Shown here: positions 15,936 through 25,405 of the stretch, in pieces | How positions within the stretch are numbered: the stretch's first letter is position 1 | How the letters are laid out: every line of letters begins with the position of its first letter | NCBI RefSeq assembly: GCF_008933165.1 | Contig: NZ_WBVQ01000003.1 | Coordinates: 1 to 64,000, forward strand | Source of the DNA: Phaeocystidibacter marisrubri | Lineage (GTDB): Bacteria > Bacteroidota > Bacteroidia > Flavobacteriales > Schleiferiaceae | Direction of reading: 5' to 3' | DNA length: 64,000 nucleotides | Notes under the pieces: generated by a model | What the model saw: the letters and a program-made list of their open reading frames with translations, nothing else | Database searches by the model: none | Told to the model about the DNA's origin: nothing | Program-made: the position numbers and the translations under genes

Positions 15936-18900
15936 TTAGAAGTTAACGTTTAAAGCGAGACTGAATGTACGTTCCTGCGGAGGAGTGAGGAACATTACGT
16001 TTACGCTCATGTTGCGGTCTGTTGCGTTTTCAAAGTCACGTGCAATCTCAGGATCCAATCCAGGATAGTTGGTAATGAGGAACACATTGGTTGCGATGAA
16101 GCTCACACGGAAACGATCCAATCCCCATTTTTCAACGGTTGCTTTTGGAAGGTTATAACCGATAGTGAAGTTACGAAGACGGATGTAATCTGCGTCGTGC
16201 AACCATAGGTCGGTGTTGATCCAAGGTGTGTTAGAACCGTATACTTCAGGATCGCGAGTTAGACGTGGATATGCTGCGTCATCGTCGCCTGGCCCGGTCC
16301 AACGATCGTAAATCTCTGTGCGCATATTCCAGTCGGTTACAACTCCAAGTTGGCGCTTAGAAGATGAGTCGTAAACCTGACCACCAATGCTGTATACAAA
16401 CAAGAAACTCAAATCCCAGTTGTGATAACGGAAGGAGTTGGTGATACCGCCAATCGCGTCAGGAAGTACTTTACCTACGGCTACACGATCGTCTGGAGTC
16501 CAGTCGTAGGTGATGTTTCCTTCTTTGTCGTAATACATCGGGCGACCATTAGAAGCATCAATTCCCGCATAGCGAACGAGGAAGTTGGTACCCACCGGAG
16601 CGCCAACTACTACACGTGTATCATTAGTGCCGCCTGAAACAGCGTCTTCACTGTATCCGCCAATACTGGTGATTTCGTTGTAGTTGTAGGCAATGTTGAA
16701 GTCGATTTTCCAAGAGAAGTTGTTCGTTACCACCGGACGCGCTGTGATGTTGAATTCAACCCCTGTGTTCAAGATCTCACCTAAGTTGTCCCAGTAGGTA
16801 TCGAAACCTTGGTAACGTGGAAGAGATACTTGAAGAAGCGCATCGGTTGTGTATTTGTAGTAGTACGCCAATTCACCAGTGATTCTATCATTCAAGAATC
16901 CGAATTCTAAACCAGCGTCAAAGATGTTCGACTCTTCCCACTTTAGGGTAGGATTCTCACGGATGGTTTGGTAGGTGATAGGCTCGCCGTTGTAGCTACC
17001 ATTCTGTCCGTAAGTAGCTCGCCACTGGTTGTCTGGAATAGCGGCGTTACCGCTGATACCATAGCTCATTTTCAATTTCAAGAAGCTAAGTGCCTTGCTG
17101 TTTCTCAAGAAGCTCTCTTCTGAAAGAATCCAACCGGCACCCAATGAAGGGAAAACACCCCATCGGTTTTCTGGACCGAAGTTCGACGAAGCATCGGTAC
17201 GAACTACCCCTTGCAAGAGGTATTTGTCGTGGATGGTATAGTTCACACGACCAAAGAAGCTCGCGAAGGTGTTGCCAGAACCAGGGTTGTTGTCGTAGGT
17301 CAATTCCAAATCATTTAGCAACTCTGGGTTGCTTCGGAAGGACCCATCAGCGTCAATAACCGAGTTGGTGTAGGTGCTGTCTGCTGGGTTAAAGTAGTTC
17401 CCGTTTTTCTGACGGCGCTCTTGGAATTCTGTACCGAGTAGAACGGTGAAATCGTGTCCATCTGCTGCACTGAACATGTAAGTACCCGTAGCATTCATGT
17501 TCCAGTTTCTCACTTGAAGCGGATAGCGCTGAGCAGTGCCAGAGTGAGTTGAGCCGAGAAGCTCTTGCGGTTCGTAGATGTCTTCTACCAATTGCATGAA
17601 GTCGTATGAACCCGTTGCCGTGAATGTAAGGGCGTCAGTGGCTTTATAGGTAAGGCTCAAGCTGTTGATGCTTCGAAGTTCGCGTTGTTGCCAATCCTTC
17701 AATTCGCGGAGACGAACGGGGTTGTTTCCACCGCTCCAGTAAGATCCATCTGGATTGTAAACCGGATAGATAGGAAGGGCTGTTGACATTGCAGCACCGA
17801 GGCCACCGGACCATCCCTCATCTACGCGGTTGTTCAAACCTTGCATAATGGAAGTGGTAACACCTAGGCGTACTCGTTTCGAAAGGTTCACATCACCGTT
17901 GGCACGTACACCTAGTCGGCTGTAATCGTTCTTTGTCAAGTAACTCTGATTGTTGTCGTAGGTCAAGCCAACGCGGTAGTTGTACTGTTCTTCATTCTGA
18001 CCTACGGCAAAATCATATTGTTGTTTGATGCCAAGTCGGGTTACTTCATCTACCCAATTGGTGTTAGTTTTTCTAGCGTCTTCAAGCGAAATACCGCCTG
18101 GAAGAACTGGACTACCTGCGGGAGGAGCGGACGAGAACAACTCTGGATTTGTCAAGTAAAGTGCTTGGTCGTTGTACCAAGCCTCCTCAAACATTTGGAG
18201 GTATTCTTCATTGTTCAACATGTTAGGAAGAGCCGTAGGTTGCGAAACGCCAATGCGAGCGTTGAACTCGTATACCATTTCACCCGGACGGGTATTGGCT
18301 CCTCTCTTTGTTGTGATTAGAATTACCCCGTTAGAACCTCTGGAACCGTAGATAGCAGTGGCTGCCGCATCTTTGAGGATTTCGATACTCTCGATATCTT
18401 CTGGATTGAGCGAGGCAAGAGGGTTGTTGTTCATACCCCCAGAGTTCCCCTTGAGGAAATAATCTTGTGTGATAGGAATTCCATCTACCACGTAAAGCGG
18501 ATCACCGCCCGCTGAAATAGATGCAATACCCCTTACGCGTACAACGGAGCCTGAACCAGCAATACCTGATCCTGTTACCACTTGCACACCTGGAGCTTTA
18601 CCTTGCATGGCCGTCTCAAAACTCGGTGCTGGCATATCGGTCAACTGTCGAGAATCGAGTTTAACGATGGAACCCGTAACATCTCTTTTACGTTGAACAC
18701 CGTAACCAACAATTACCACCTCGTCGAGCTCGCTCGTTTCAGGGTTAAGTTGAACGTTCAACGTGAGGTTTTGTCCAGCTGCCAATGTAACTGGCATTTC
18801 TTTTTTACCATATCCCAGAACTTGGAATTCTAGGACGTAATCTCCCGGTTGGAGACCTGTAATGGTGTATTTGCCGTCGAAATCACTGGTGACGGCAACG

Positions 18901-19043
18901 CTCGTGCCTTGCACGACAACGGCCACAGATGGCAGCGTTTCATTGGTCTCATCAGTAACAACACCAGAGATCGTTTGTGCGACGAGCGGTGTGGCTAACA
19001 AGCTGAAAAACACGGCCAATACGGCGGAGTACAGTTGCTTCAT
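15936..19043 (-). CDS. susC: SusC/RagA-family TonB-dependent outer membrane transporter
   Basis: A 1035-residue importer. Residues 1-22 are a signal peptide. Residues 24-100 are the carboxypeptidase-regulatory-like domain (ISGVVTDETNETLPSVAVVV, then DFDGKYTITGLQPGDYVL). The SusC signature ELDEVVIVGYGVQRKRDVTGS follows near 105-125, with plug motifs ADPLYVVDGIPI-like and ILKDAAATAIYGSRGSNGVI, then a 22-strand barrel ending RTFSLALNVNF. It is first gene of the Sus unit. Upstream, a -7 element TACTTTTG (19073-19080, minus) and the palindromic operator at 19094-19114 suggest regulated expression. The substrate is inferred as starch oligosaccharides from context. Confidence 0.96.
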   Translation of the reverse strand: MKQLYSAVLAVFFSLLATPLVAQTISGVVTDETNETLPSVAVVVQGTSVAVTSDFDGKYTITGLQPGDYVLEFQVLGYGKKEMPVTLAAGQNLTLNVQLNPETSELDEVVIVGYGVQRKRDVTGSIVKLDSRQLTDMPAPSFETAMQGKAPGVQVVTGSGIAGSGSVVRVRGIASISAGGDPLYVVDGIPITQDYFLKGNSGGMNNNPLASLNPEDIESIEILKDAAATAIYGSRGSNGVILITTKRGANTRPGEMVYEFNARIGVSQPTALPNMLNNEEYLQMFEEAWYNDQALYLTNPELFSSAPPAGSPVLPGGISLEDARKTNTNWVDEVTRLGIKQQYDFAVGQNEEQYNYRVGLTYDNNQSYLTKNDYSRLGVRANGDVNLSKRVRLGVTTSIMQGLNNRVDEGWSGGLGAAMSTALPIYPVYNPDGSYWSGGNNPVRLRELKDWQQRELRSINSLSLTYKATDALTFTATGSYDFMQLVEDIYEPQELLGSTHSGTAQRYPLQVRNWNMNATGTYMFSAADGHDFTVLLGTEFQERRQKNGNYFNPADSTYTNSVIDADGSFRSNPELLNDLELTYDNNPGSGNTFASFFGRVNYTIHDKYLLQGVVRTDASSNFGPENRWGVFPSLGAGWILSEESFLRNSKALSFLKLKMSYGISGNAAIPDNQWRATYGQNGSYNGEPITYQTIRENPTLKWEESNIFDAGLEFGFLNDRITGELAYYYKYTTDALLQVSLPRYQGFDTYWDNLGEILNTGVEFNITARPVVTNNFSWKIDFNIAYNYNEITSIGGYSEDAVSGGTNDTRVVVGAPVGTNFLVRYAGIDASNGRPMYYDKEGNITYDWTPDDRVAVGKVLPDAIGGITNSFRYHNWDLSFLFVYSIGGQVYDSSSKRQLGVVTDWNMRTEIYDRWTGPGDDDAAYPRLTRDPEVYGSNTPWINTDLWLHDADYIRLRNFTIGYNLPKATVEKWGLDRFRVSFIATNVFLITNYPGLDPEIARDFENATDRNMSVNVMFLTPPQERTFSLALNVNF

Positions 19044-19072
19044 ACTGCAGTTGTTGAGGGTTTGTCGAATCT

Positions 19073-19080
19073 CAAAAGTA
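19073..19080 (-). promoter_or_regulatory. susC -7 promoter element
   Basis: Minus-strand TACTTTTG matches the Bacteroidota -7 consensus TAnnTTTG and lies 29 bases before the susC ATG. A clear -33 TTG is not seen; that region is covered by the operator at 19094-19114. Confidence 0.55.
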
Positions 19081-19093
19081 GCAAAATATTTGT

Positions 19094-19114
19094 TAAGTGT
19101 ACTTTTTACACTTA
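19094..19114. promoter_or_regulatory. palindromic operator A (susC promoter)
   Basis: Perfect palindrome with 8-base arms TAAGTGTA (19094-19101) and TACACTTA (19107-19114) around a 5-base centre. It ends 13 bases upstream of the susC -7 element, covering the -33 region. The same 8-5-8 layout recurs at 23356, 38831, 38920 and 60794. The Nudix-type regulator at 22527-23264 is the proposed binder. Confidence 0.7.
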
Positions 19115-19315
19115 TTAAATTAAGGGTGTTTTGTTATGGTGAGGGAGCGTCAGACTTCAGGTGGAACGGTAACGTGGGAATTGATTCGATTTATGAGTGT
19201 GCTTTTCAGATCCATCTAGATCAGATGAACGATCTCTTCCTAGAATAGGAGTGTGGTCAATATTTTCGAAGAGCTTTCGTTTTACTTTACAGCCCAAATA
19301 CTAATATTTCGAAAC

Positions 19316-19666
19316 ATGAATCGTCACGTCTTTTTACTACTTCTCTCTCTGATGAGTTTTACTGGATATGCTCAGATTGCTTCGGTAAAGGGAGAAGCAC
19401 TAGTAAAAGAGGGTCCCTTTGTGGATGCGGTCATCAATGGCAAAGTGTATTTGCTCTATGACGGTGAATTGACGTACTCCACCCGAACTGATTACGATGG
19501 TAAATTTGAATTCCCAGACGTAACGCCAGGGGAATACATGCTAGTGGTGGACCACGTTCGGTATGGTATATCTGAAGAAATAAAGGTGGTGGCTAAAGTG
19601 GGTAGAATAACCACAGTGGAAGTGAATATGTCTCCACCTGCTGATGATATGGAAATAGAAGAGTAA
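19316..19666 (+). CDS. small secreted protein with carboxypeptidase-regulatory-like fold
   Basis: A 116-residue protein from the ATG at 19316; an earlier in-frame start at 19253 would put 21 extra residues before the signal peptide MNRHVFLLLLSLMSFTGYAQ, so 19316 is preferred. The mature part (GEALVKEGPFVDAVINGKVYL, then STRTDYDGKFEFPDVTPGEYMLVVDH) is one beta-sandwich of the CarboxypepD-regulatory or SdrD-B type, followed by a short acidic tail. It is divergent from susC. A surface or periplasmic role is likely; nothing more specific can be said. Confidence 0.7.
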   Translation: MNRHVFLLLLSLMSFTGYAQIASVKGEALVKEGPFVDAVINGKVYLLYDGELTYSTRTDYDGKFEFPDVTPGEYMLVVDHVRYGISEEIKVVAKVGRITTVEVNMSPPADDMEIEE

Positions 19667-19688
19667 GTCCATGCTCACTCTCGAATCT

Positions 19689-22508
19689 CTATCTAGCAAT
19701 CACAATTTTACCGCTCTCCGTAGTGCCTAATCGGTTGATTCGATAGATGTACATCCCGTTGGATACTGGGCGACCAGAATTGGTGAGAGTGTTCCAATAC
19801 ACGACGCTTCCTCCAGGGTCCATGCCGTATTCTTCATAACTCCACACTTGATTTCCCGCCACATCGTAAATGTAGATTTCCAAGTAATTCGCCTTGGTGG
19901 TGCCGATGTTAAAGAGGACATCAGAATGGCTTACTACCGTTGGATATACTTCTACACGATTACCTGTTGGAGGTTCTGGAAGGGTGTCAACGGGTTCTTC
20001 TACAAACGGTGCAGCTTTGAGTCGAATATCACTGTAAATGCGGTATTCCCCCGGTTGGAAAGTGAGGACGCTGTCCACATCTTCTATCATTAAACTGTCG
20101 TTGCTGAAGTATTCGTACCACATTCCTGTGTGGTCAAAGTCGGGGTCAATAGTGCTAGTGATGATGTTGAAATTTCCTAGAACGATCACATTCATGGTGT
20201 CATTCGAAAGTCCAATTCGCTTGGTATATCCACCCATGCTGAGTTCCCAATTTCCATCCTTTCTGAAGATGTCGTGTTGGGCTCTGAGTCGGTTGAGTTC
20301 AGCGAAATGAGCATACAATGCTCTGCGCTTTGGGTTGGCAATGTAATCCCAACGTATCGGTTTGTTGCCAACTCTGCCGTTGAAGTCGATGGAGTAATCA
20401 TACCCTACTTCGCCAAATTGCCACAGCATTTTAGGGCCGGGTACAGTGAAAAAGAAGGTGGCTGCCAAGGCGACACGATTCAAGGCTGTGTCTAACGGTC
20501 GAGTGCTATAGGCGGTGTTCGCATTTCCGAAATTGTTGTTACGGTACACCATGCGCTCCTCATCATGACTTTCCATGAATCCAACGGCATGCATGTCTGA
20601 CCAGCCTCTGCTCTTGTGTGTTACGCCGTAAAAATTAGACGACCAAGCCATCGCTCCCTCGCTGTACTCATGGTTCATGTTCGCCCAAAGCATCATACCG
20701 TTAGCACTGAGGACGCTCTCTTCGGAATTGTCGGCAAAGTGCTCAAGAATCATGTAGTTCGTCGAATCGAGGGCCCAAACGGTGTTGGCGTAGTTAGTGA
20801 GGATATCAACTCGACTTTGATCGTACTGTCCCCATGCGTTCACATCTCCCAACGTGTTCTTTTGGGTGAATCCTTTCGACAAGTCCATTCGGTAGCCGTC
20901 CACTCGGAATTCTTCAATCCAATAGGACAATACGCGCTTGGTGAAGTACTCGGTTTCACGGCTTTCATGGTTGAAGTCGTACCCCACGTTAAAGTCGTGT
21001 TTTGCAACGGGATTGAACCACGGAGAATTTGCAGCAGGACGATTATTCGCGCCGTCCCAATACATCCGTACCAGTGGGTTTTGACCAAAGGCATGATTGA
21101 TGGCGAGGTCGAGAATAACGGCTATACCGCGCTTGTGGCAAGTGTCAACGAAGCGTTTCAGCTCATTTGATGGACCGTAGTATTTATCAACTGCGAAGAA
21201 AAAGCTCGGGTTGTACCCCCAAGATTCATTGCCTTCAAACTCCATGATGGGCATCAGTTCAATCGCATTTACACCCATCGTATCTAAGTAGTCCAATCGA
21301 TTGATGACTTCGGCATAGGTGTGAGCTGCCGACCAATCTCGGATGAGCATTTCGTAGATGATGAGCTCTTCACGATCGGGGCGAGTGTAGGTGTAGCTAT
21401 TGTCCCAGTTGTATTCTGCCGCATTTGGATCGGTGTAGGTCACCGGTTCCGTGGTCAATCCTGTGGGATAGTCTGGCAAATTGGGGTAGGTTGAATCGGG
21501 AATCCATTGGTCGTTCCACGGATCGAGTACCATAGTGCTGTAGGGATCAGCAATTCGAATGGCATCTGGGCCTACGTAATACTGAAAGGATACAGGTGCT
21601 CCTGGCGTTAAGTTATCGAGTGCAATCCAGAAAGTAGAATCGTTGGAAGTGACGTTCATCTGGTACGGTTCATCCAACTTCCAATCATTAAAAGAACCTA
21701 TTACATAAACGTAATCCTTTCCTGGAGCTGTCAATTCTAGATACAAGGAGTCGTTTCTCCATTGGTACCCCGGTTTTCCCCAACTCGGTTTTGCCGCAAC
21801 GGGAGTTGTTGTGCGAGTTGTGATTTCGAGGGTGTCTCCCACTATGGTGTTACCGTTATCGGCAGTAAAAACAATACTGTGAAGTCCTGGAGAAAGCGTG
21901 TTGAAATACAACTTGTGACTTAATGTGGTGGTGTTTGTCGCCGAAGCAATGGGAGTTCCATCCACACTAAATTCTAAATCGGCGGGCAAGGACGATTGTC
22001 CGGCCAGAATCACGCTGTCGCTGGCGTCTGCGATTGTTCCCACACCTCCCGCAGGGGAAGTGATGGCTGCGGCGAATGTTCCCGCGTAAATGGGAACGTA
22101 AATATCTGATCCATCCGAAGCTCTACCTACGGTGTTTCCCGTCACATCGCGAAACACAAAAGCGAGATGCGTTACGGTTTCGCTCGTGGGAACACTGTAA
22201 AAGGTATTGATGTGGTATTTGATCTCGTGGACATTGTTGCCCAGTGATGTCATTTTTAGTCTCGCATCATCGGTGCCCCAGTTTCCTTGCACATGGCGCC
22301 AATCTGCTAGAGAAGTACTAACATTGGTGATTACCCCTGTGTGGGCATATACTGTGTTCACACCCACTAATGCTCCGTTTCCCTGTGAGGCGTCAAAAGT
22401 GACAATTACCGTATCGTTTTGAGTGGCAAAAGTTGGGGTGATGGAAACTTGTCCAAGTGAGCTAATGCCAAGGCAAAGTGCGAAGATGGATGTGAGAAGT
22501 CTGTTCAT
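19689..22508 (-). CDS. T9SS-secreted GH13 alpha-amylase-family enzyme
   Basis: A 939-residue extracellular enzyme. Order: signal peptide (1-20), two N-terminal beta-sandwich modules, a CBM48-like module (KDYVYVIGSFNDWKLDEPYQ, about 265-285), the (beta/alpha)8 catalytic domain, a C-terminal beta domain and, in the last 85 residues, a T9SS type A signal (VEVYPTVVSHSD, EIYIYDVAGNQVW, SGRPVSNGMYIYRI). GH13 regions are present: I LDLAINHAFG, II GYRMDLSKGF with the nucleophile Asp, III MILEHF with the acid Glu, IV FMESHDEER with the stabilising Asp. It probably hydrolyses starch or pullulan outside the cell. It follows the Nudix gene by 18 bases on the same strand. Confidence 0.93.
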   Translation of the reverse strand: MNRLLTSIFALCLGISSLGQVSITPTFATQNDTVIVTFDASQGNGALVGVNTVYAHTGVITNVSTSLADWRHVQGNWGTDDARLKMTSLGNNVHEIKYHINTFYSVPTSETVTHLAFVFRDVTGNTVGRASDGSDIYVPIYAGTFAAAITSPAGGVGTIADASDSVILAGQSSLPADLEFSVDGTPIASATNTTTLSHKLYFNTLSPGLHSIVFTADNGNTIVGDTLEITTRTTTPVAAKPSWGKPGYQWRNDSLYLELTAPGKDYVYVIGSFNDWKLDEPYQMNVTSNDSTFWIALDNLTPGAPVSFQYYVGPDAIRIADPYSTMVLDPWNDQWIPDSTYPNLPDYPTGLTTEPVTYTDPNAAEYNWDNSYTYTRPDREELIIYEMLIRDWSAAHTYAEVINRLDYLDTMGVNAIELMPIMEFEGNESWGYNPSFFFAVDKYYGPSNELKRFVDTCHKRGIAVILDLAINHAFGQNPLVRMYWDGANNRPAANSPWFNPVAKHDFNVGYDFNHESRETEYFTKRVLSYWIEEFRVDGYRMDLSKGFTQKNTLGDVNAWGQYDQSRVDILTNYANTVWALDSTNYMILEHFADNSEESVLSANGMMLWANMNHEYSEGAMAWSSNFYGVTHKSRGWSDMHAVGFMESHDEERMVYRNNNFGNANTAYSTRPLDTALNRVALAATFFFTVPGPKMLWQFGEVGYDYSIDFNGRVGNKPIRWDYIANPKRRALYAHFAELNRLRAQHDIFRKDGNWELSMGGYTKRIGLSNDTMNVIVLGNFNIITSTIDPDFDHTGMWYEYFSNDSLMIEDVDSVLTFQPGEYRIYSDIRLKAAPFVEEPVDTLPEPPTGNRVEVYPTVVSHSDVLFNIGTTKANYLEIYIYDVAGNQVWSYEEYGMDPGGSVVYWNTLTNSGRPVSNGMYIYRINRLGTTESGKIVIAR

Positions 22509-22526
22509 GTGTATAGTGGGTCCGAC

Positions 22527-23264
22527 TCAAAATTTCACGGTCACAAAGCTGCCGTGAACAGGAGATTTACTCCGAACTTCGAGGTTGAGTTTATACAGGC
22601 GAGCCGGTTTGTGTACCACGCCTGTTTGTTTTTCATCGAGTGCCGTGACGAGTTTCTCTTTGAGTACTTTCTTGCGGAAGTTTCGCTTGTCGAGTTCGCG
22701 GTCCTCAATCGCTTCATAGAGTGATTGAAGTTGGCTCAACGTGAATTTTTCTGGAAGCAATTCGAATCCCACTTGGCGATTTTCAAACTCTTCACGCAAA
22801 CGGTCTAATGCTCGTTGCATGATGCTGTTGTGGTCGAACGCCAATTCTGGAATTTCATGAATGTCTTGCCAGAAAACCCTTTCGGCAAAGCTGGAAGCTT
22901 CCGTTTGGAATTCGTCCATCTTGACAAGGGCATAGTAACCAATCGTGATTACTCGGGCTTCCGGTTGATCGCGATAACTCTTCAACCAATCCAAATCCTG
23001 AACTTGCTTCACGCGATTAGGATCGCCAAAGGCGTGAAACTGACGGAGGAAAATCCCTTCAATTCCCGTTAGTTCTTTTAGAACGCGTGCTGCCGCATCG
23101 TCTAAACTCTCGTCGTTCAACACGAGGTCGCCAGGTAGCGCCTGATGTCCAGACATGCCTTCAACAGCCTTTTGTTCAATCAATAACACTTTTAGTGATT
23201 GAGTGTCAAAGCCGAAAACGACGCAGTCGACAGAAACATTGGGATTTATCACTCTATTTTTCAT
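22527..23264 (-). CDS. Nudix-domain transcriptional regulator (NrtR-like)
   Basis: A 245-residue protein: an N-terminal Nudix fold (about 5-150) and a C-terminal winged-helix-like region (about 160-235, FTLSQLQSLYEAIEDRELDKRNFRKKVL). The Nudix box at 45-68 is degenerate: where catalysis needs REUxEE the sequence is ARVLKE, so pyrophosphohydrolase activity is unlikely. That combination is the hallmark of NrtR/AraR-type repressors, in which the Nudix domain senses a metabolite. The gene is divergent from pfkA, with palindrome B between them, and heads a unit with the exported amylase. No other regulator lies in the sugar region, so it is the best candidate for the maltodextrin regulon. Its ligand is unknown. 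Confidence 0.85.
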   Translation of the reverse strand: MKNRVINPNVSVDCVVFGFDTQSLKVLLIEQKAVEGMSGHQALPGDLVLNDESLDDAAARVLKELTGIEGIFLRQFHAFGDPNRVKQVQDLDWLKSYRDQPEARVITIGYYALVKMDEFQTEASSFAERVFWQDIHEIPELAFDHNSIMQRALDRLREEFENRQVGFELLPEKFTLSQLQSLYEAIEDRELDKRNFRKKVLKEKLVTALDEKQTGVVHKPARLYKLNLEVRSKSPVHGSFVTVKF

Positions 23265-23355
23265 AAAAAGTCGGACTTATCTGGCAAAGATAACAACTTG
23301 CAGTTCCGTGGCTCGTAGAGGTCCAAACTCATCAAATTTCGACCAAGTTACGTAA

Positions 23356-23376
23356 TAAGTGTCAATTTTACACTAA
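23356..23376. promoter_or_regulatory. palindromic operator B (pfkA / Nudix regulator)
   Basis: Arms TAAGTGTC (23356-23363) and TACACTAA (23369-23376), five bases apart; two positions differ from operator A. Its right arm overlaps the pfkA -7 element TAAGTTTG at 23374-23381, so a bound protein would block polymerase. It also lies 92 bases before the Nudix start, allowing autoregulation. Confidence 0.65.
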
Positions 23377-23381
23377 GTTTG
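23374..23381 (+). promoter_or_regulatory. pfkA -7 promoter element
   Basis: TAAGTTTG is an exact match to TAnnTTTG, 23 bases before the pfkA ATG, and overlaps operator B by three bases. It would drive the nine-gene operon. Confidence 0.6.
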
Positions 23382-23404
23382 TCTTTCTCGAATTACAACC
23401 GAAT

Positions 23405-24388
23405 ATGTCGAAAGCCATCAAGACTTTAGCTGTATTGACTTCTGGAGGGGATGCTCCGGGTATGAATGCTGCCATTCGCGCCGTGGTTAGAACTGCCGTT
23501 TTTTATGAGAAACGCATTTTTGGCATCAAGCGTGGGTACGACGGTTTAATTGAAGGAGATTTTGAAGAATTGAACTCAAAATCGGTGAAAAATATCTTGA
23601 ACTTAGGGGGGACAATTCTGAAGTCGGCCCGAAGTGAAGAATTTAAAACCGAGGCTGGACAGATGAAAGCTTACGAGCAACTTCAAAAGCACGGGGTTGA
23701 TGGTTTGATTGTCATTGGAGGGAATGGCACCTTTACAGGGGCGCATCGCTTTTTCGAGGCCCACGGTGTTCCAGTAATTGGCATTCCTGGAACCATCGAC
23801 AATGACTTATTTGGGACAGATTACACCATAGGGTACGACACAGCAACTAACACAGTGGTAGATTGCATCGATAAAATCCGCGATACAGCGTCTTCGCACA
23901 ATCGCCTCTTCTTTGTGGAGGTGATGGGGCGTGATTCCGGTTTCATCGCCATGAATACGGCTGTTGCCATTGGGGCGCTAGATGTGATTTTACCCGAACA
24001 GAATAAGTCGTACGAAGACTTATTTGTGGAAATAGAAAAGGGGGCAAGCAACAAGAAAACATCCAACATTGTGGTGGTTGCAGAAGGGAACAAGCTGGGT
24101 GACAGTTTTTCTATTGCCAATAAAGTGCGAGAGCACTTCCCTCAACTCGATACAAAAGTGACCATCCTCGGACACCTACAACGCGGCGGAGCACCTAGTT
24201 GCTTTGACCGTGTCACCGCTAGTAAATTGGGCGTTGCAGCAGTTGAAGGCCTGCTCAACGGACGATTTGATGTAATGGCGGGTATGGTAGACGAAGAACT
24301 CACCTATACATTCCTGCAACAAGCAGTGATGAATAAGGCTCAGCTCGATCCAGAAATGTTACGAATCTCTAAAATCCTCGCTATCTGA
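23405..24388 (+). CDS. pfkA: 6-phosphofructokinase
   Basis: A 327-residue PfkA that phosphorylates fructose-6-phosphate to fructose-1,6-bisphosphate in glycolysis. Seen: [17 protein letters not shown] (13-29), the ATP-site loop [10 protein letters not shown] (104-113), the catalytic GTIDND (129-134), and [12 protein letters not shown]. Gly at the position after Asn107 indicates ATP rather than pyrophosphate as donor. Asn107 stands where E. coli PfkA has the Mg-binding Asp103. This is the first gene of an operon that continues with gap (TGATG overlap). Placement in a sugar-specific operon suggests it is induced with maltodextrin use; another pfkA may exist elsewhere. Confidence 0.95.
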   Translation: MSKAIKTLAVLTSGGDAPGMNAAIRAVVRTAVFYEKRIFGIKRGYDGLIEGDFEELNSKSVKNILNLGGTILKSARSEEFKTEAGQMKAYEQLQKHGVDGLIVIGGNGTFTGAHRFFEAHGVPVIGIPGTIDNDLFGTDYTIGYDTATNTVVDCIDKIRDTASSHNRLFFVEVMGRDSGFIAMNTAVAIGALDVILPEQNKSYEDLFVEIEKGASNKKTSNIVVVAEGNKLGDSFSIANKVREHFPQLDTKVTILGHLQRGGAPSCFDRVTASKLGVAAVEGLLNGRFDVMAGMVDEELTYTFLQQAVMNKAQLDPEMLRISKILAI

Positions 24389-25380
24389 TGAGAAAGATTG
24401 CAATCAATGGGTTCGGTCGTATTGGACGACTGACTTTCCGAAACCTTTTAGAAAAAGGTGGACTTGAAGTAGTGGCTATCAATGATCTTACCGATACCAA
24501 GACCTTGGCTCACCTGCTCAAGTACGACACGGCTCACGGCAAATTTGACGGAACCATCAGTCATTCGGAAGACAGCTTAATTGTGAATGGCAAAACCATT
24601 CGCGTTTACGCTGAGCGTGATCCTGAAGCTCTTCCATGGGGAGAATTAGGAATCGATGTAGTTCTCGAATCTACCGGTATTTTCCGCGATGCTGAGAAAA
24701 TGTCGAAGCACCTCAAAGCTGGAGCAAAGCGAGTTGCGCTAAGTGCACCGGCAAGTGGTAAGCTCCTAACCATCGTGAAAGGAGTGAACGACGAACAACT
24801 CACTTCAGAAGAAACGCTGTTCTCTAACGCAAGCTGCACCACCAATTGTTTAGCTCCAATGGCCAAAGTTTTGGATGAGAAGTTTGGCATTGTGAAGGGG
24901 TTCATGACCACTATTCACGCCTACACCGCCGACCAGAATTTGCAAGATGGTCCTCACAAGGATCTTCGCAGAGCGCGTGCGGCAGCTCAAAGTATGATTC
25001 CAACTTCAACGGGTGCCGCCGTAGCGGTGGGATTGGTCCTTCCAAAGTTGGATGGAAAATTGGATGGATACGCCATGCGCGTTCCTACCATTACAGGTTC
25101 TGCCACAGACTTAACTGTGGAGTTGGAGAAAGCGGTTACCGCAGAAGAAATCAATGCAGCTATGAAAGAGGCTGCAGAAGGAGAGCTCAAAGGAGTTCTC
25201 GAATATACCGATGAGCCGATTGTGTCTACCGACATTATTGGTAATAAGCATTCTTGCATCTTTGACAGTGACATTACTTCGGTAAATGGGAACATGGTTA
25301 AGGTACTGGGATGGTACGATAACGAAGCCGGATACTCAGCTCGAATGGCCGATATGGTTGAGAGAGCTGCTAATTTGTAA
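24388..25380 (+). CDS. gap: glyceraldehyde-3-phosphate dehydrogenase
   Basis: A 330-residue phosphorylating GAPDH. The Rossmann motif NGFGRIGR is at 7-14. Asp33 in INDLTD marks NAD preference. The catalytic [12 protein letters not shown] places the nucleophile at Cys150, and the C-terminal [16 protein letters not shown] is intact. The start codon overlaps the pfkA stop. Together with pfkA and mgsA it adds part of lower glycolysis to the maltodextrin operon; it is either the main GAPDH or an inducible second copy, which this window cannot settle. Confidence 0.96.
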   Translation: MRKIAINGFGRIGRLTFRNLLEKGGLEVVAINDLTDTKTLAHLLKYDTAHGKFDGTISHSEDSLIVNGKTIRVYAERDPEALPWGELGIDVVLESTGIFRDAEKMSKHLKAGAKRVALSAPASGKLLTIVKGVNDEQLTSEETLFSNASCTTNCLAPMAKVLDEKFGIVKGFMTTIHAYTADQNLQDGPHKDLRRARAAAQSMIPTSTGAAVAVGLVLPKLDGKLDGYAMRVPTITGSATDLTVELEKAVTAEEINAAMKEAAEGELKGVLEYTDEPIVSTDIIGNKHSCIFDSDITSVNGNMVKVLGWYDNEAGYSARMADMVERAANL

Positions 25381-25405
25381 GTCGGCCTAACTTAATTCTG
25401 ACCGC

